Assembly (NCBI GenBank): GCA_007896885.1
Contig: VOIU01000006.1
Span: 62,001-126,000 of the forward strand
Source of the DNA: Bacteroidaceae bacterium HV4-6-C5C
GTDB lineage: Bacteria; Bacteroidota; Bacteroidia; Bacteroidales; Bacteroidaceae
Reading direction: 5' to 3'
DNA length: 64,000 nt
How positions within the stretch are numbered: the first letter of the stretch is position 1; every line of letters begins with the position of its first letter. Under the pieces are notes generated by a model. The model made no database searches and was not told where the DNA came from. It saw only the letters and a list, made by a program, of their open reading frames with translations. The position numbers were made by a program, and so were the translations under genes. This document shows positions 1 through 9,636 of this stretch, piece after piece.

Positions 1-188
1 CTCCTAAGTCAAATCTCAATTATATAATTGATAAGAAAAATATTTATTGGCCTATTCCTGACAAAGAAATTAAAGCAAATAATAGGGGGCAACTATGGCA
101 GAATTTCGGTTACACCGGATATGATGCAGGTATTCCTGAATGGGATAATTGGGAAAATGCTGTAACAGACCAAGATAAGACTGAATGA
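1..188 (+). CDS. SusD/RagB-family outer-membrane lipoprotein, C-terminal end only
   Basis: About 62 codons are open from the left edge (reading from base 3) to a TGA at 186-188. The end carries the usual SusD C-terminal signature: a WPIP motif followed shortly by NNRG and QN.GYTGYD, matching the family pattern of WPIP, a short helix and an N-rich QNPGY tail. SusD proteins sit on the cell surface over a SusC transporter and capture glycans. The gene starts outside the window, so its size and signal peptide cannot be seen. It implies that a SusC/SusD pair lies just to the left and that the next genes (GH105, GH63-like, sulfatase) belong to the same locus. Confidence 0.8.
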   Translation, partial: PKSNLNYIIDKKNIYWPIPDKEIKANNRGQLWQNFGYTGYDAGIPEWDNWENAVTDQDKTE

Positions 189-214
189 TTTTATTAACAG
201 ATAAATAAACTTAT

Positions 215-275
215 AGAGATGTGTCCATACTGTAGGGAAAAATATAGAACTGCTGTTGGGCGCATCTCTTTTTTT
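215..275 (+). terminator. Putative intrinsic terminator after the SusD gene
   Basis: AGAGATGTG (215-223) pairs with CGCATCTCT (261-269) with one G-U pair and is followed by a run of T. The loop is long (about 37 bases), so it may be weak and allow readthrough into the GH105 gene. Confidence 0.5.
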
Positions 276-391
276 ACATTATTCTAAATAAGGATTGTTT
301 GCACTAAATCTATGTGGAGCTAATTTGAAATCATAATATTAGTAATAGTAGAAACGTTCATATCAATCGTTTAATATTTAATTCCAGTATT

Positions 392-1495
392 ATGCGTAGA
401 ATATTATTAGTCTTTTTTTATTTTCTTCCATTTCATTTATTGCTTGCCCAAACAAACGTGCTAGGTGAATTCTCTAAAGGATATGCTCCAGAGGAAGTGG
501 GTAAGCGTTTATCATATCATTTCCTAGACATGAAGCATGCACTTTATGTGGGCAAATGGATCGGTTATTATGAAGTATTTACTTGGAGCGGGGCTTTGAA
601 GTATGCTGAGCTTACTAAGGATAGAAAGCTTATTAAACTATTGCAGGATAAATTCAATCTTTTACTAACAACCGAGAAAGCCTATTTACCTCCTAAGAAT
701 CATGTTGATTTGAACACATTTGGAAGTTTGGCTTTAGAGTTATATCAGGTTACTAAAGAAGAGCGATATAAGGAAATTGGACTGAAATATGCTGATAGCC
801 AATGGATAGCTCCTGAAAATGTAAGTCAAGAACAGAAAATATGGGCAGAGAAAGGCTATTCTTGGCAAACTCGTCTGTGGATTGATGACATGTATATGAT
901 CCCTATTTTACAGGTTGAGGCTTATAAAACGACTAAAGACATGATGTACCTTGACAGGACTGCAAAAGAAATGGTGTTATATTTGGATGAGTTACAGCGT
1001 CCTAATGGATTATATTATCATGCACCGGATGTACCTTACTATTGGGGGCGCGGAAATGGATGGATTGCTGCTGGTATAACCGAATTACTTCGTTACTTAC
1101 CAAAAAATCATAAAGATCGTCCTCGCATAATGCAGGGGTATTTAAAGATGATGGAAAGTTTGAGAAACTATCAAAATATCAACGGGTTATGGAATCAATT
1201 AATTGATCAGGCTGATTGCTGGACTGAAACATCTGGGTCGGCTATGTTTACATTTGCATTCATAATGGGAGTTAAGCATAGATGGTTGGATGTAAAAAAA
1301 TATACTCCTGCTGCTCGAAAGGCATGGATGGCTTTAGTTTCATACATTAATACCAATAATGAGGTTACAGAGGTCTGTATCGGGACTGACAGAAAAAATG
1401 ATAAACAGTATTATTATGATCGTAAGCGTTGTGTAGGTGATTATCATGGACAGGCTCCTTACCTTTGGTGCGTTTCCGCTCTTTTGGAGAAGTAA
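392..1495 (+). CDS. GH105-type unsaturated rhamnogalacturonyl/uronyl hydrolase, secreted
   Basis: The 367-residue protein begins with a signal peptide (about residues 1-20, ending LLLAQ). It has the six-hairpin barrel pattern of GH88/GH105 enzymes: RLWIDDMYM (Asp165/Asp166, the region of the catalytic Asp in YteR-like enzymes), WGRGNGW at 218-224, and ETSGSAMF further on. GH105 enzymes hydrate the 4,5-unsaturated uronic acid left at the non-reducing end by polysaccharide lyases and release it. The length is typical. A possible promoter lies at 298-328 (TTTG, 19 bases, TAATTTGA), only partly consensus. The next gene starts 18 bp downstream, so they are probably co-transcribed. GH88 is the alternative family; the length and motifs favour GH105. 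Confidence 0.85.
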   Translation: MRRILLVFFYFLPFHLLLAQTNVLGEFSKGYAPEEVGKRLSYHFLDMKHALYVGKWIGYYEVFTWSGALKYAELTKDRKLIKLLQDKFNLLLTTEKAYLPPKNHVDLNTFGSLALELYQVTKEERYKEIGLKYADSQWIAPENVSQEQKIWAEKGYSWQTRLWIDDMYMIPILQVEAYKTTKDMMYLDRTAKEMVLYLDELQRPNGLYYHAPDVPYYWGRGNGWIAAGITELLRYLPKNHKDRPRIMQGYLKMMESLRNYQNINGLWNQLIDQADCWTETSGSAMFTFAFIMGVKHRWLDVKKYTPAARKAWMALVSYINTNNEVTEVCIGTDRKNDKQYYYDRKRCVGDYHGQAPYLWCVSALLEK

Positions 1496-1513
1496 AGAAT
1501 AAGAAAGGAAATA

Positions 1514-4306
1514 ATGATGACTTTAAAACTTCTTACGATGCTAATAGGACTGTTGTCTTATAGTGACTTTCTTACTCAGCATACTTTAAATCTAACAGAT
1601 AAAAGGCAGCAAGAGAAGTATGCTATTGGTAAATGTAATGACCATGACATAACATCGTTACGTTCATGGGGGCCTTATTCTAAACGCTATGCTGGAATCT
1701 CTCATATACCTGACATTAGCAAAGGGATCCGATTTGATTTTTCCGTTATGCCTGGATATTATCGAAACCGTCAGTTGGTGCCGCATGTACTATTTGAGTC
1801 GTCTTACTATCCATGGGAGGTAAACCCTGAGATGACTCATATTACTTATCGTTATGAGCTGGAATGGAAAGACAAGGTTTATACAGATGTCACTTATTCC
1901 ATTTTAGACGATAATCGCACATTGGTAGGTGTGCATTGTGTTAATCATACGAATATCCCTCAGAACTTAGTTTTGAATCAGATGGCGTATATCGACTATC
2001 CTGAGTCACAGCCGGAAGTAGCAGCTTCTGACGCATCTCATCTGCAATGGTACAATGCTGTTGACTATGTGGAAAATGAACCTGTTTACAAATCCCCACA
2101 GTATAGGTTAGTCTATGACGGATTGAAACGAAATGAAGAACGTAGTTCTATGGCGCTTGGTGGTTCTATTTTAGGGAAAGGATTTGGAAGGAATAAAGGT
2201 GATCGGGTATCTTATTTGGTAAATATACTCCCAGGACGGGAGAATGGAGCTATAAAAATGAGATTTAAAGTAGATAAACAGGAAGTTGTGTCATTTCACT
2301 TAAAAGGTTTGATAGAGCAATCTGTTGAACTTAAAGGGACTGGGGAGTATGATTTCCTTTCAGTGCCCTATTCCTGTGAGAAGCCCGGATGGCATAAACT
2401 TGAATTTATTTCGAATGGAGGTGCTGGAGTTTACTTAAATGGCTTTTTTGTAGGAAATAAGCAAGATATAGACAAGGTGAATGTGGTGCGGGATCCAGTT
2501 GCTTTTACTCCCGAAATGGAAGTCGGGAAGACTCAGAAGGACTTTATGTTGAAATATAAAGACTGCGATAATTTTTACGGAGTGGCATGGAACTATCCGC
2601 ATTCGGTGATACGCGAGATATTAAATGGTGAATTAGAGTCTTTCTTCCGTAAGAAGGTGCATGATCATGTATCATCTAAATTGGTTGGTGACAGGAAGTG
2701 GCATTATGCAAATGCTTTTCTGCGTCCAATAGTACTGGAACCAAATTCGGAACAGACCGTATATATGCTAGTATGCACCGGGAAAAAGGAACAGGTGCAG
2801 TCGGATTTACTTAATTTTCATTCAGACCCCGATAGGTTCATAACACAAGCTCATACCCGCGAAAGATTAATCAATGAATGTAAAGCTTTGCCTGGAGGCG
2901 ATAAATATCTTTTTGGGAACCGTATGCTGCAGGCTGCACTTTTGTCTAACATAGTATACCCTGTCTATACCCAGAGAGAGTATATCAGACATTTTACACC
3001 AGGGAAAAATTGGAATAGTCTTTATACTTGGGATTCGGGATTTATCGCATTGGGATTAATAGATATAGATCCCGTAAAAGCATTTGAATGCATTAAGGCC
3101 TATACTACTCCTGCCGGAAGTGAATCGGCCTTTATTCATCATGGTACTCCTTTGCCTATTCAAATGTATGCTTATCTTGATTTATGGAATAACGGCTTGT
3201 CTCGTGACACGTTAGCTTTTTTATATCCCAGACTGAAACAATTTTTTGACTTTATGACGGGAGAGAATGGTTATTCTTCGACTCGTATGAAAGGCTCCGG
3301 GTTGCTTCGTACTTGGGATTATTTTTATAATTCCGGTGGTTGGGATGATTATCCACCTCAAAGCGCATTAAATGAGAATAAGCAACAATCTAAGTTTATA
3401 ACTCCAGTAGTTGCTTCTGCATATTATCTCCGAGCTGCGAAGATTCTTCGCTTAGTGGCAAAAGAATTGGGATTAAAGAGAGATATCATGGAGTATGATC
3501 AAGTGATAAGTAGGCTGTCTACCGCATTACAAGCTGATGCATGGGATGAAGAAAGTGGGTATTTTGGATATGTGGTTCACGATTCATTGGAGTATGCAAA
3601 AAGTATATTCAGATGTAAAGACCGTTCAAACTTTAATAAAGGGCTGGATGGAGTGACGCCATTAGCAGCCGGGATCTGCACTTCTGATCAAATAAATAAG
3701 ATAGTGAAACATTTATTTTCTCCAGACGAACTGTGGACTAAGATAGGTCTTTCAACGGTAGATCAGTCTGCTTCCTATTATAAAGAAGATGGATATTGGA
3801 ATGGAGCTGTTTGGTTTCCTCATCAATGGATAATTTGGAAAGCTCTTTTAGACTTGGGTAAAGGAAAAGAGGCTTATAAGATAGCGCATACCGCTTTAGA
3901 TCTTTGGGAAAAAGAGTGTGAAGATAGCTATTTCACTTTTGAGCATTTCATTATATCTTCTGGACGGGGGGCAGGATGGCATCAGTTTTCAGGCCTTTCG
4001 TCTCCTATCTTAAATTGGTTTGCAGCTTATTATAAGCCGGGGAAAATTTCGACAGGCTTTGAAGTATGGATAAAGCAAAATGGATTCAATGAGGATTGTT
4101 CTGAATATCAAGCAGATGTCGCATTTGATGATTCAACGAAGCCTCACGAACGCTGTATGATAGTCTGCTTGAATCCTAAGTACACATACAAAGCCTTCTT
4201 CAATGGAAGATCCCTTATTTTAAGGTCACAACATGCAGGCCAGTTAGAAGTGACTTTACCTGCGACGAATAAAGCAGGCAAGCTTGTTGTTAAGGCAATT
4301 AATTAA
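1514..4306 (+). CDS. GH63-like (alpha/alpha)6-barrel glycoside hydrolase, probably secreted
   Basis: The 930-residue protein has a short hydrophobic N-terminus, a beta-rich N-terminal half (about 30-450) and a C-terminal helical barrel (about 460-880). The barrel has signatures like those of GH63 and mannosylglycerate-hydrolase-type enzymes: YTWDSGF with Asp507, and SGGWDDYP with Asp611/612. It also has a WNGAVWFPHQW motif near 755-765, of the kind that lines the active site in this clan. I infer an exo-acting glycosidase that removes sugars from oligosaccharides made by upstream enzymes. The substrate cannot be read from sequence. It follows the GH105 gene by 18 bp and precedes another secreted protein, which places it in the acidic-glycan locus. 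The CAZy family assignment is uncertain. Confidence 0.6.
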   Translation: MMTLKLLTMLIGLLSYSDFLTQHTLNLTDKRQQEKYAIGKCNDHDITSLRSWGPYSKRYAGISHIPDISKGIRFDFSVMPGYYRNRQLVPHVLFESSYYPWEVNPEMTHITYRYELEWKDKVYTDVTYSILDDNRTLVGVHCVNHTNIPQNLVLNQMAYIDYPESQPEVAASDASHLQWYNAVDYVENEPVYKSPQYRLVYDGLKRNEERSSMALGGSILGKGFGRNKGDRVSYLVNILPGRENGAIKMRFKVDKQEVVSFHLKGLIEQSVELKGTGEYDFLSVPYSCEKPGWHKLEFISNGGAGVYLNGFFVGNKQDIDKVNVVRDPVAFTPEMEVGKTQKDFMLKYKDCDNFYGVAWNYPHSVIREILNGELESFFRKKVHDHVSSKLVGDRKWHYANAFLRPIVLEPNSEQTVYMLVCTGKKEQVQSDLLNFHSDPDRFITQAHTRERLINECKALPGGDKYLFGNRMLQAALLSNIVYPVYTQREYIRHFTPGKNWNSLYTWDSGFIALGLIDIDPVKAFECIKAYTTPAGSESAFIHHGTPLPIQMYAYLDLWNNGLSRDTLAFLYPRLKQFFDFMTGENGYSSTRMKGSGLLRTWDYFYNSGGWDDYPPQSALNENKQQSKFITPVVASAYYLRAAKILRLVAKELGLKRDIMEYDQVISRLSTALQADAWDEESGYFGYVVHDSLEYAKSIFRCKDRSNFNKGLDGVTPLAAGICTSDQINKIVKHLFSPDELWTKIGLSTVDQSASYYKEDGYWNGAVWFPHQWIIWKALLDLGKGKEAYKIAHTALDLWEKECEDSYFTFEHFIISSGRGAGWHQFSGLSSPILNWFAAYYKPGKISTGFEVWIKQNGFNEDCSEYQADVAFDDSTKPHERCMIVCLNPKYTYKAFFNGRSLILRSQHAGQLEVTLPATNKAGKLVVKAIN

Positions 4307-4505
4307 ACTTTTTATGTAGGTTGGCTCCTTTTGAATTTATCGTTGCATAGATTGGAATAATACTTATACTGAAAAAAATAATATGCCGATATATTTGCAA
4401 TAGTATAATCATTATTTTATTGACAAAACTTGACTAATAAGAACTCAATATTTTTAATCTAGGCTCATAAGGTGACAGAATTATTTTGATAAATAAATAA
4501 AGAAT

Positions 4506-6539
4506 ATGAATGTAAAAAGATTGTTTTTAGGGTTAATAATGCTAGTTGGGCTGGCGGAAGTTGATGCAGCGGGATACGATGTTGGAAATGTTTCCGCGAG
4601 CATTTCTCTGAAAGTGCCAGGAAATGATGCGGTTTGCTACGGGTTGTCTTTACAAAAATTGCCCGGTGTTGATAATGGTTATCAAATGCTTGCGGCAAAC
4701 AAGTTGCCGGTTAAGATAGTGCAGACTGTAGTTGAAAATGGAAATAAAGAGCGAATTACGGTTACTCTTACAGCCACAGAAGATGTTTATTTTAGCTATG
4801 GCGAACAAATAAAAACCAGTTATCGACATGATGACTGTTTGTTCTACATGCCCGGCTTTTGGTATCGTCGTAATTTACGTTCGCCTCAACAGGCTCCATC
4901 ATTCCACACATCGGATAGCTGGTTGGTTAGAGAAGATCGTCTGAGCACTCCATTGACTGCTATTTTCGATGAGAAAAGCAAAAAATCAATGTCCGTTATT
5001 CGCATAGATAAGTTTGGTGATGAGGCTTTAACAACTCATAAAGAAGGAGAAGTGATCCTTTCCGGAAAGACATCTATCGGGTATACCGGTTTTGAAAATG
5101 TATCCGGTGAAGCTGTTCTCTCTTTTGGCTTCCCTTATAAAGAAATGCCTAAAACTTATATTCGTAAATTGACTTTAGCTCCTCCTGTTGAGGCTTTTCA
5201 GTTCTTAAGAAAGGGTGAAAGCATGTCTATAACTTGGGAGATTTCCGAGCGTGAAGCTACTGACTTTTCCGAATGTATTCAGCGTACGTGGGAATATAGT
5301 TACGATACCAATAAACCGCAGCCGGTGAATACTCCATATACTCCTGAAAAGATGAAAGAGGTGATGACTAACTTCTTTGTCGAAAGCTATGTGGGAGATA
5401 CCCCTACGCATTACTATTCGGGTGTTGAATTACGTACGGCAACTTGTGATAACACAGATGTTGCTGAAGTTGGTTTTGTAGGACGTACTTTGCTGAATGC
5501 GTTTAATGCGCTTGAATATGGAGAACAGAATGGGCGTGCTGATTTGGTCTCAAATGCTAATAGCGTATTTGATACCTATCAAGCAAATGGCTTTTCAAAA
5601 GGTGGATTCTTTAATGAAGTTGTTCATTATAAACGTAACTCAGTGGAAGCTGTCCATAGTATCCGTCGTCAATCTGAGGGTGTTTATGCAATATTGCATT
5701 ATCTCAATTATGAGCGGTCAAAAGGGCGAAAACATTTGGATTGGGAGAAAAAAGTAAGGGTGATGCTGGATATTTTCCTTCGCTTACAAAATCAAGATGG
5801 AAGCTTTCCACGTAAGTTTCGTGATGATTTCTCAATTGTAGATAAGAGTGGAGGAAGTACTCCTTCAGCTACTTTGCCTTTGATATTAGGTTATAAATAT
5901 TTTAAAGATAAGCGATACTTGGCGTCTGCAAAGAAGACAGTTGATTATTTAGAGAAAGAATTGATTTCAAAAGCGGATTATTTTTCGTCTACTTTGGATG
6001 CGAATTGTGAAGATAAAGAAGCTTCATTATATGCGGCTAGCGCTGCCTATTATTTGGCTTTAGTAACTAAAGGAGCTGAACAAGAACATTATGCTGCATT
6101 GGCGAAGAAAGCTACATACTTTGCATTGTCTTGGTATTATACTTGGGATGTACCTTTTGCACAAGGACAAATGCTTGGTGATTTGGGGTTGAAGACCAGG
6201 GGCTGGGGAAATGTATCGGTCGAAAATAACCACATTGATGTATTTGTGTTTGAATTTGCCGATGTTTTGAACTGGCTTTCTAAACGTTACGATGAAAAGC
6301 GTTTCGCTGATTTTGCCCAAGTCATTAGTACATCCATGCGTCAATTACTTCCCTTGAAAGGGCACCTTTGCGGTATAGCAAAAGTTGGATACTATCCGGA
6401 AGTCGTTCAACATACCAATTGGGATTATGGCAAAAATGGGAAAGGGTTCTATAATGATATTTTTGCACCGGGCTGGACTGTGGCTTCCTTATGGGAGTTG
6501 TTCTCTCCGGGCCGTGCAGAACATTATCTTTTGAAGTAA
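4506..6539 (+). CDS. Secreted protein of unassigned family with a helical (alpha/alpha-like) C-terminal half; possible glycosidase
   Basis: The 677-residue protein has a signal peptide (cleavage near LAEVDAAG, residue 22). About 250 residues of beta-rich sequence are followed by a helical half with repeated aromatic and small residues typical of six-hairpin glycosidases (for example GFFNE, QNQDGSFPRKFRDD near 428-441, ENNHIDVFVFEF near 574-585). I do not recognise the family with certainty. It recalls the GH154 beta-glucuronidases of Bacteroides glycan loci, which would suit a neighbourhood with a uronyl hydrolase and a sulfatase, but no diagnostic catalytic motif was identified. It lies 199 bp after the GH63-like gene and in the same direction, possibly with its own promoter. 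Confidence 0.5.
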   Translation: MNVKRLFLGLIMLVGLAEVDAAGYDVGNVSASISLKVPGNDAVCYGLSLQKLPGVDNGYQMLAANKLPVKIVQTVVENGNKERITVTLTATEDVYFSYGEQIKTSYRHDDCLFYMPGFWYRRNLRSPQQAPSFHTSDSWLVREDRLSTPLTAIFDEKSKKSMSVIRIDKFGDEALTTHKEGEVILSGKTSIGYTGFENVSGEAVLSFGFPYKEMPKTYIRKLTLAPPVEAFQFLRKGESMSITWEISEREATDFSECIQRTWEYSYDTNKPQPVNTPYTPEKMKEVMTNFFVESYVGDTPTHYYSGVELRTATCDNTDVAEVGFVGRTLLNAFNALEYGEQNGRADLVSNANSVFDTYQANGFSKGGFFNEVVHYKRNSVEAVHSIRRQSEGVYAILHYLNYERSKGRKHLDWEKKVRVMLDIFLRLQNQDGSFPRKFRDDFSIVDKSGGSTPSATLPLILGYKYFKDKRYLASAKKTVDYLEKELISKADYFSSTLDANCEDKEASLYAASAAYYLALVTKGAEQEHYAALAKKATYFALSWYYTWDVPFAQGQMLGDLGLKTRGWGNVSVENNHIDVFVFEFADVLNWLSKRYDEKRFADFAQVISTSMRQLLPLKGHLCGIAKVGYYPEVVQHTNWDYGKNGKGFYNDIFAPGWTVASLWELFSPGRAEHYLLK

Positions 6540-7401
6540 TAAAGTGCTAATATTTTTTTTAAGATAACTGATATTAGTGAAAATGCATGGTTAACCTCAA
6601 TGGGTGCAAGATCTCGTCTTATGTAATTGTAGAATAATCTTTTTGAAATAGGATATATGATTAAAAACTGAAAGTTATATAAATAAAATAATTACTTTAT
6701 TGGCAAGAAATGATATTTTAGTGTTGGATTACGTAAGCAAGCAGAAACTGTCAATAAAAAAACTTGTGGTTTGTTACGCTAACTTTCAAGCAATAGTAGA
6801 TAATAAGTAAACGGGCTTATTTGTACAGAAAAAGACACGTAAGATAAGATCGCTTATTTAAGTTTGTTTTGATTATTGATTTAGATTTGGAGAATATAGC
6901 ATATTTGCTAAATCCATATAAGAAAGAGTGGGTTAGTCTCCGTGCTTTAGTTACTATTTTTGCCCATATTTATAAAAATTATGTAAAGTTCGATAAAAGT
7001 TATGATTACGATTAGGCCCCCAAATATGATATGAAAAGTAATATTCCTGGTAAGTATCTACTGGTTGAGACAGATTCTCAGACGAGCATTTTGCTTGATG
7101 TTTATACCAATGAATAAACCATTCAAAGTTGCACTGATAGTTTTCTTTATAATATATAAAAGGTAGAAAATTTTATCTATGGTTAGTATATGTTTGAAAT
7201 CAAGGAATGCTCTGATAAGTAAAAATGGGATTTGTCATTGTTTAAATCGAAGGAGAAGTATTATAATCATTACATTTATCGGTTTTAGATGAAAAAGCAA
7301 TTTAGAAATTAGGTAATGAGATTATTAACTAAATAATAATATTTTAATTAACAGAATCAACAATCTATTTTATCGGTTGATTCGTATAAATAACATGTCT
7401 T
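6540..7401. other. 862-bp AT-rich gap between the unassigned secreted protein and the sulfatase
   Basis: No intact gene was found. One frame on the + strand (6848-7117, 90 codons) is broken only by a TAG at 7013-7015 and has no convincing start. A short ATG-initiated piece runs 7031-7117. A TAGATTTG box (6882-6889) matches the Bacteroides -7 consensus but lacks a properly spaced TTTG. The stretch may hold a decayed gene or a long regulatory leader. The composition is more AT-rich than the flanking genes. Confidence 0.4.
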
Positions 7402-9024
7402 ATGAAAATTTCCTCTAAGCTACTTTTCATATCATTAAGTCAAACGCTTGCTATAACAGTTTGTAAAGGGAATGAAGGGGTAACTCAAAAGCGCCCCAAT
7501 ATCCTGTTTGTAATTAATGATGATCAGTCATTTGCTCATGTGAGTTTTGCCGGCTCGCGCTTTATTAAAACTCCTGGCTTCGATCGAGTTGCAGCTAATG
7601 GCATTTATTTCACAAATTGCTATGCGGGTTCTCCTGGGAGTGCTCCTTCTAGAAGTTCTTTGGTAACCGGACGACATCATTGGCAGAATGAACAATCCGG
7701 CCAACATGCTTCGTCTTGGATGAAAAAATATATTCCTTATGTTGATCTTCTCGAGGCTAACGGTTATTATGTGGGTTATACTGGTAAAGGAGTCGACCCA
7801 TTTCAGTATGCGCGGAATAAAGCGGATTCTTTGTGGAGAAAAGAAAACGCAGCTGGGCATGCATATAATAAAATTAAATATAAAAAAGGCTCTTCTTCCG
7901 ATTTGCGGACAGGCCAGGGAATAAGTCTTATTGATTATTTTAGTAATTTCCGTGACTTTATTCAAAAACGTAAAAATGATCAACCTTTTTATTTCTGGTA
8001 TGGAGCTAATGAACCACATCGCGCTTATGAAAAAGGTTCTTGGAAACGTAATGGGAAGAATATAGATCAAGTAGATGTTCCTGGATTTATGCCTGATTCG
8101 GAAGAAATAAGAGGCGATATGTTGGATTATGCGGTTGAAATAGAATGGGCGGATAGCCATCTATGTAAGATGTTGAATTATCTGGATTCTATAGGAGAAC
8201 TTGATAATACAATAATCATTGTAACTGCAGATAATGGCATGCCATTTCCGAGAGCTAAGGCTAATTGCTTTGAATACGGAGTACATGTCCCCCTGGCGAT
8301 CAGCTATCCTAATGGCTTTCCAGCCAAACGTCGCGTTGATGATCCAATCGGGTTTGTAGATTTAGCTCCTACAATATTGGAGATGGCTGGAGTAAAACCG
8401 GAAGGTATGTTACCCATGTCGGGAAGAAGTATTGTAAATATTTTAACTTCAAAAAAAGAAGGGATTGTAGATGAAACCAAAAGGTATGTTTATGCAGGTA
8501 GGGAAAGGCACTCTTGTTCTAGATGGCAGAATCTTGGTTACCCACAACGGGCAATCCGAAGTTCTGAATATCTTTTAATTTGGAATATGAAATCAGAACG
8601 TTGGCCGGCAGGAGATCCACAAGCGATTAGTGAAAAAACAGGTGAACTTTATCCTATGTTTGGAATTGATAAACAAGGTAAGCATCATTCTGATTGGGCA
8701 TTTACTGATGTTGATGCTTCTCCCTCGAAATCTTATATAATAGAGAAATATGAAGATCCCGCGATACGCCCCTATTTTGATCTTTCTTTTGCCAAACGTT
8801 CGGAATTTGAATTGTACAATGTTATTAATGACCCATATTGTCTACAAAATTTATCTGGAAAAGTAGAATACTTGAATACAGAAAACAAAATGAAAAAAGT
8901 ACTGATGGAAGAACTAGAAAAATCTCTAGATCCAAGAGTTACAGGTTCAAAAAAGGATATTTTTGATACTTATATTCGTTATGGTTCAATGAGAGATTTT
9001 CCCAAACCAGATTGTGTGAAATAG
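7402..9024 (+). CDS. S1-family sulfatase, Ser-type formylglycine site, exported
   Basis: The 540-residue protein has an N-terminal signal sequence and the sulfatase metal-site opening INDDQS (Asp40/Asp41). The activation motif is S-A-P-S-R (Ser80 to Arg84), followed by SSLVTGR. ADNG (Asp277-Asn278) supplies later metal ligands, and HVPLAI is the usual downstream motif. Ser80 (codon AGT at 7639-7641) replaces the more common Cys, so maturation to formylglycine would need the radical-SAM anaerobic sulfatase-maturating enzyme (anSME), encoded outside this window. The enzyme would remove sulfate esters from glycan fragments in the periplasm or at the surface. The sulfated substrate cannot be told from sequence. 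It ends the first glycan locus and faces ybeY convergently. Confidence 0.88.
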   Translation: MKISSKLLFISLSQTLAITVCKGNEGVTQKRPNILFVINDDQSFAHVSFAGSRFIKTPGFDRVAANGIYFTNCYAGSPGSAPSRSSLVTGRHHWQNEQSGQHASSWMKKYIPYVDLLEANGYYVGYTGKGVDPFQYARNKADSLWRKENAAGHAYNKIKYKKGSSSDLRTGQGISLIDYFSNFRDFIQKRKNDQPFYFWYGANEPHRAYEKGSWKRNGKNIDQVDVPGFMPDSEEIRGDMLDYAVEIEWADSHLCKMLNYLDSIGELDNTIIIVTADNGMPFPRAKANCFEYGVHVPLAISYPNGFPAKRRVDDPIGFVDLAPTILEMAGVKPEGMLPMSGRSIVNILTSKKEGIVDETKRYVYAGRERHSCSRWQNLGYPQRAIRSSEYLLIWNMKSERWPAGDPQAISEKTGELYPMFGIDKQGKHHSDWAFTDVDASPSKSYIIEKYEDPAIRPYFDLSFAKRSEFELYNVINDPYCLQNLSGKVEYLNTENKMKKVLMEELEKSLDPRVTGSKKDIFDTYIRYGSMRDFPKPDCVK

Positions 9025-9113
9025 ATGATGGGAATGTGTTCGAAATGTTAAAAATGAACTCTTATTATCGTTGTAACTATTTTTAGCAACATAGAACTGG
9101 TTTAATTTTATTC

Positions 9114-9151
9114 AAAAGGCTGTCTCAAAATGATGAGATGGCCTCTTTTTT
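9114..9151 (+). terminator. Intrinsic terminator between sulfatase and ybeY
   Basis: AGGCTGTCTC (9117-9126) pairs with GAGATGGCCT (9135-9144) including two G-U pairs, with an 8-base loop, followed by CTTTTTT. It ends the + strand sulfatase transcript. Confidence 0.7.
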
Positions 9152-9168
9152 CGAGGAAGGAGGTCAAT

Positions 9169-9603
9169 CTAAATGGATCTATCTTCTAGCTCTTTTAGCA
9201 GACTTAATGCTTTGTTTTCTGCTGCTTCCATAATTTCCCGTTCCCCAGGCCCTTTATCATTGATGCCGCAGAGGTGCAATATGCCGTGTATGATAACCCG
9301 GTATAATTCGTCGTCGTAGGTGCTTCCAAATTGAATGGAATTAGTACGTATAGTATCGAGGCTGATAAATAAATCTCCGGAGAGACGGTTACCTTCGCAA
9401 TAATCAAAAGTAATGATATCCGTGTAATAGTCGTGATGCAGATATTCTCGGTTTACTTCAAGTATTTTATTGTCCGAACAGAAAATATATGCGATCTCAC
9501 CGATCTTTTTATCGTAGGTACCCGCAACAGCTTTTATCCATGCTGTGGTCTGCCGTTTCTTTATCGAAGGCATTTTGACCTCTTCTGTTTGATATGTGAT
9601 CAT
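9169..9603 (-). CDS. ybeY: Endoribonuclease / rRNA maturation factor YbeY
   Basis: The 144-residue protein matches the YbeY (UPF0054) metalloprotein family, which acts in 16S rRNA 3' processing and ribosome quality control. The metal-binding motif is HGILHLCGINDKG, with His106 and His110. The third ligand position (equivalent to His124 of the E. coli protein) is Asp116. As I recall, this is the usual form in Bacteroidetes, so it is a lineage variant and not a defect. The length is normal and the start fits family members. It lies 33 bp downstream of the SpmA/SpmB-like gene on the same strand, so the two are probably co-transcribed. Confidence 0.92.
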   Translation of the reverse strand: MITYQTEEVKMPSIKKRQTTAWIKAVAGTYDKKIGEIAYIFCSDNKILEVNREYLHHDYYTDIITFDYCEGNRLSGDLFISLDTIRTNSIQFGSTYDDELYRVIIHGILHLCGINDKGPGEREIMEAAENKALSLLKELEDRSI

Positions 9604-9636
9604 ATTGTTAATGAATTTATTTCTGATGAAATCGGA

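Noticed and set aside
7528..8160. Open frame of about 210 codons on the minus strand inside the sulfatase gene
   Set aside because: It lies fully opposite a well-supported sulfatase and has no family features; it is a frame shadow.
9169..9603. YbeY as a defective protein because the third metal-binding His is Asp
   Set aside because: Asp at this position is, as far as I recall, usual in Bacteroidetes YbeY, and the rest of the protein is intact.
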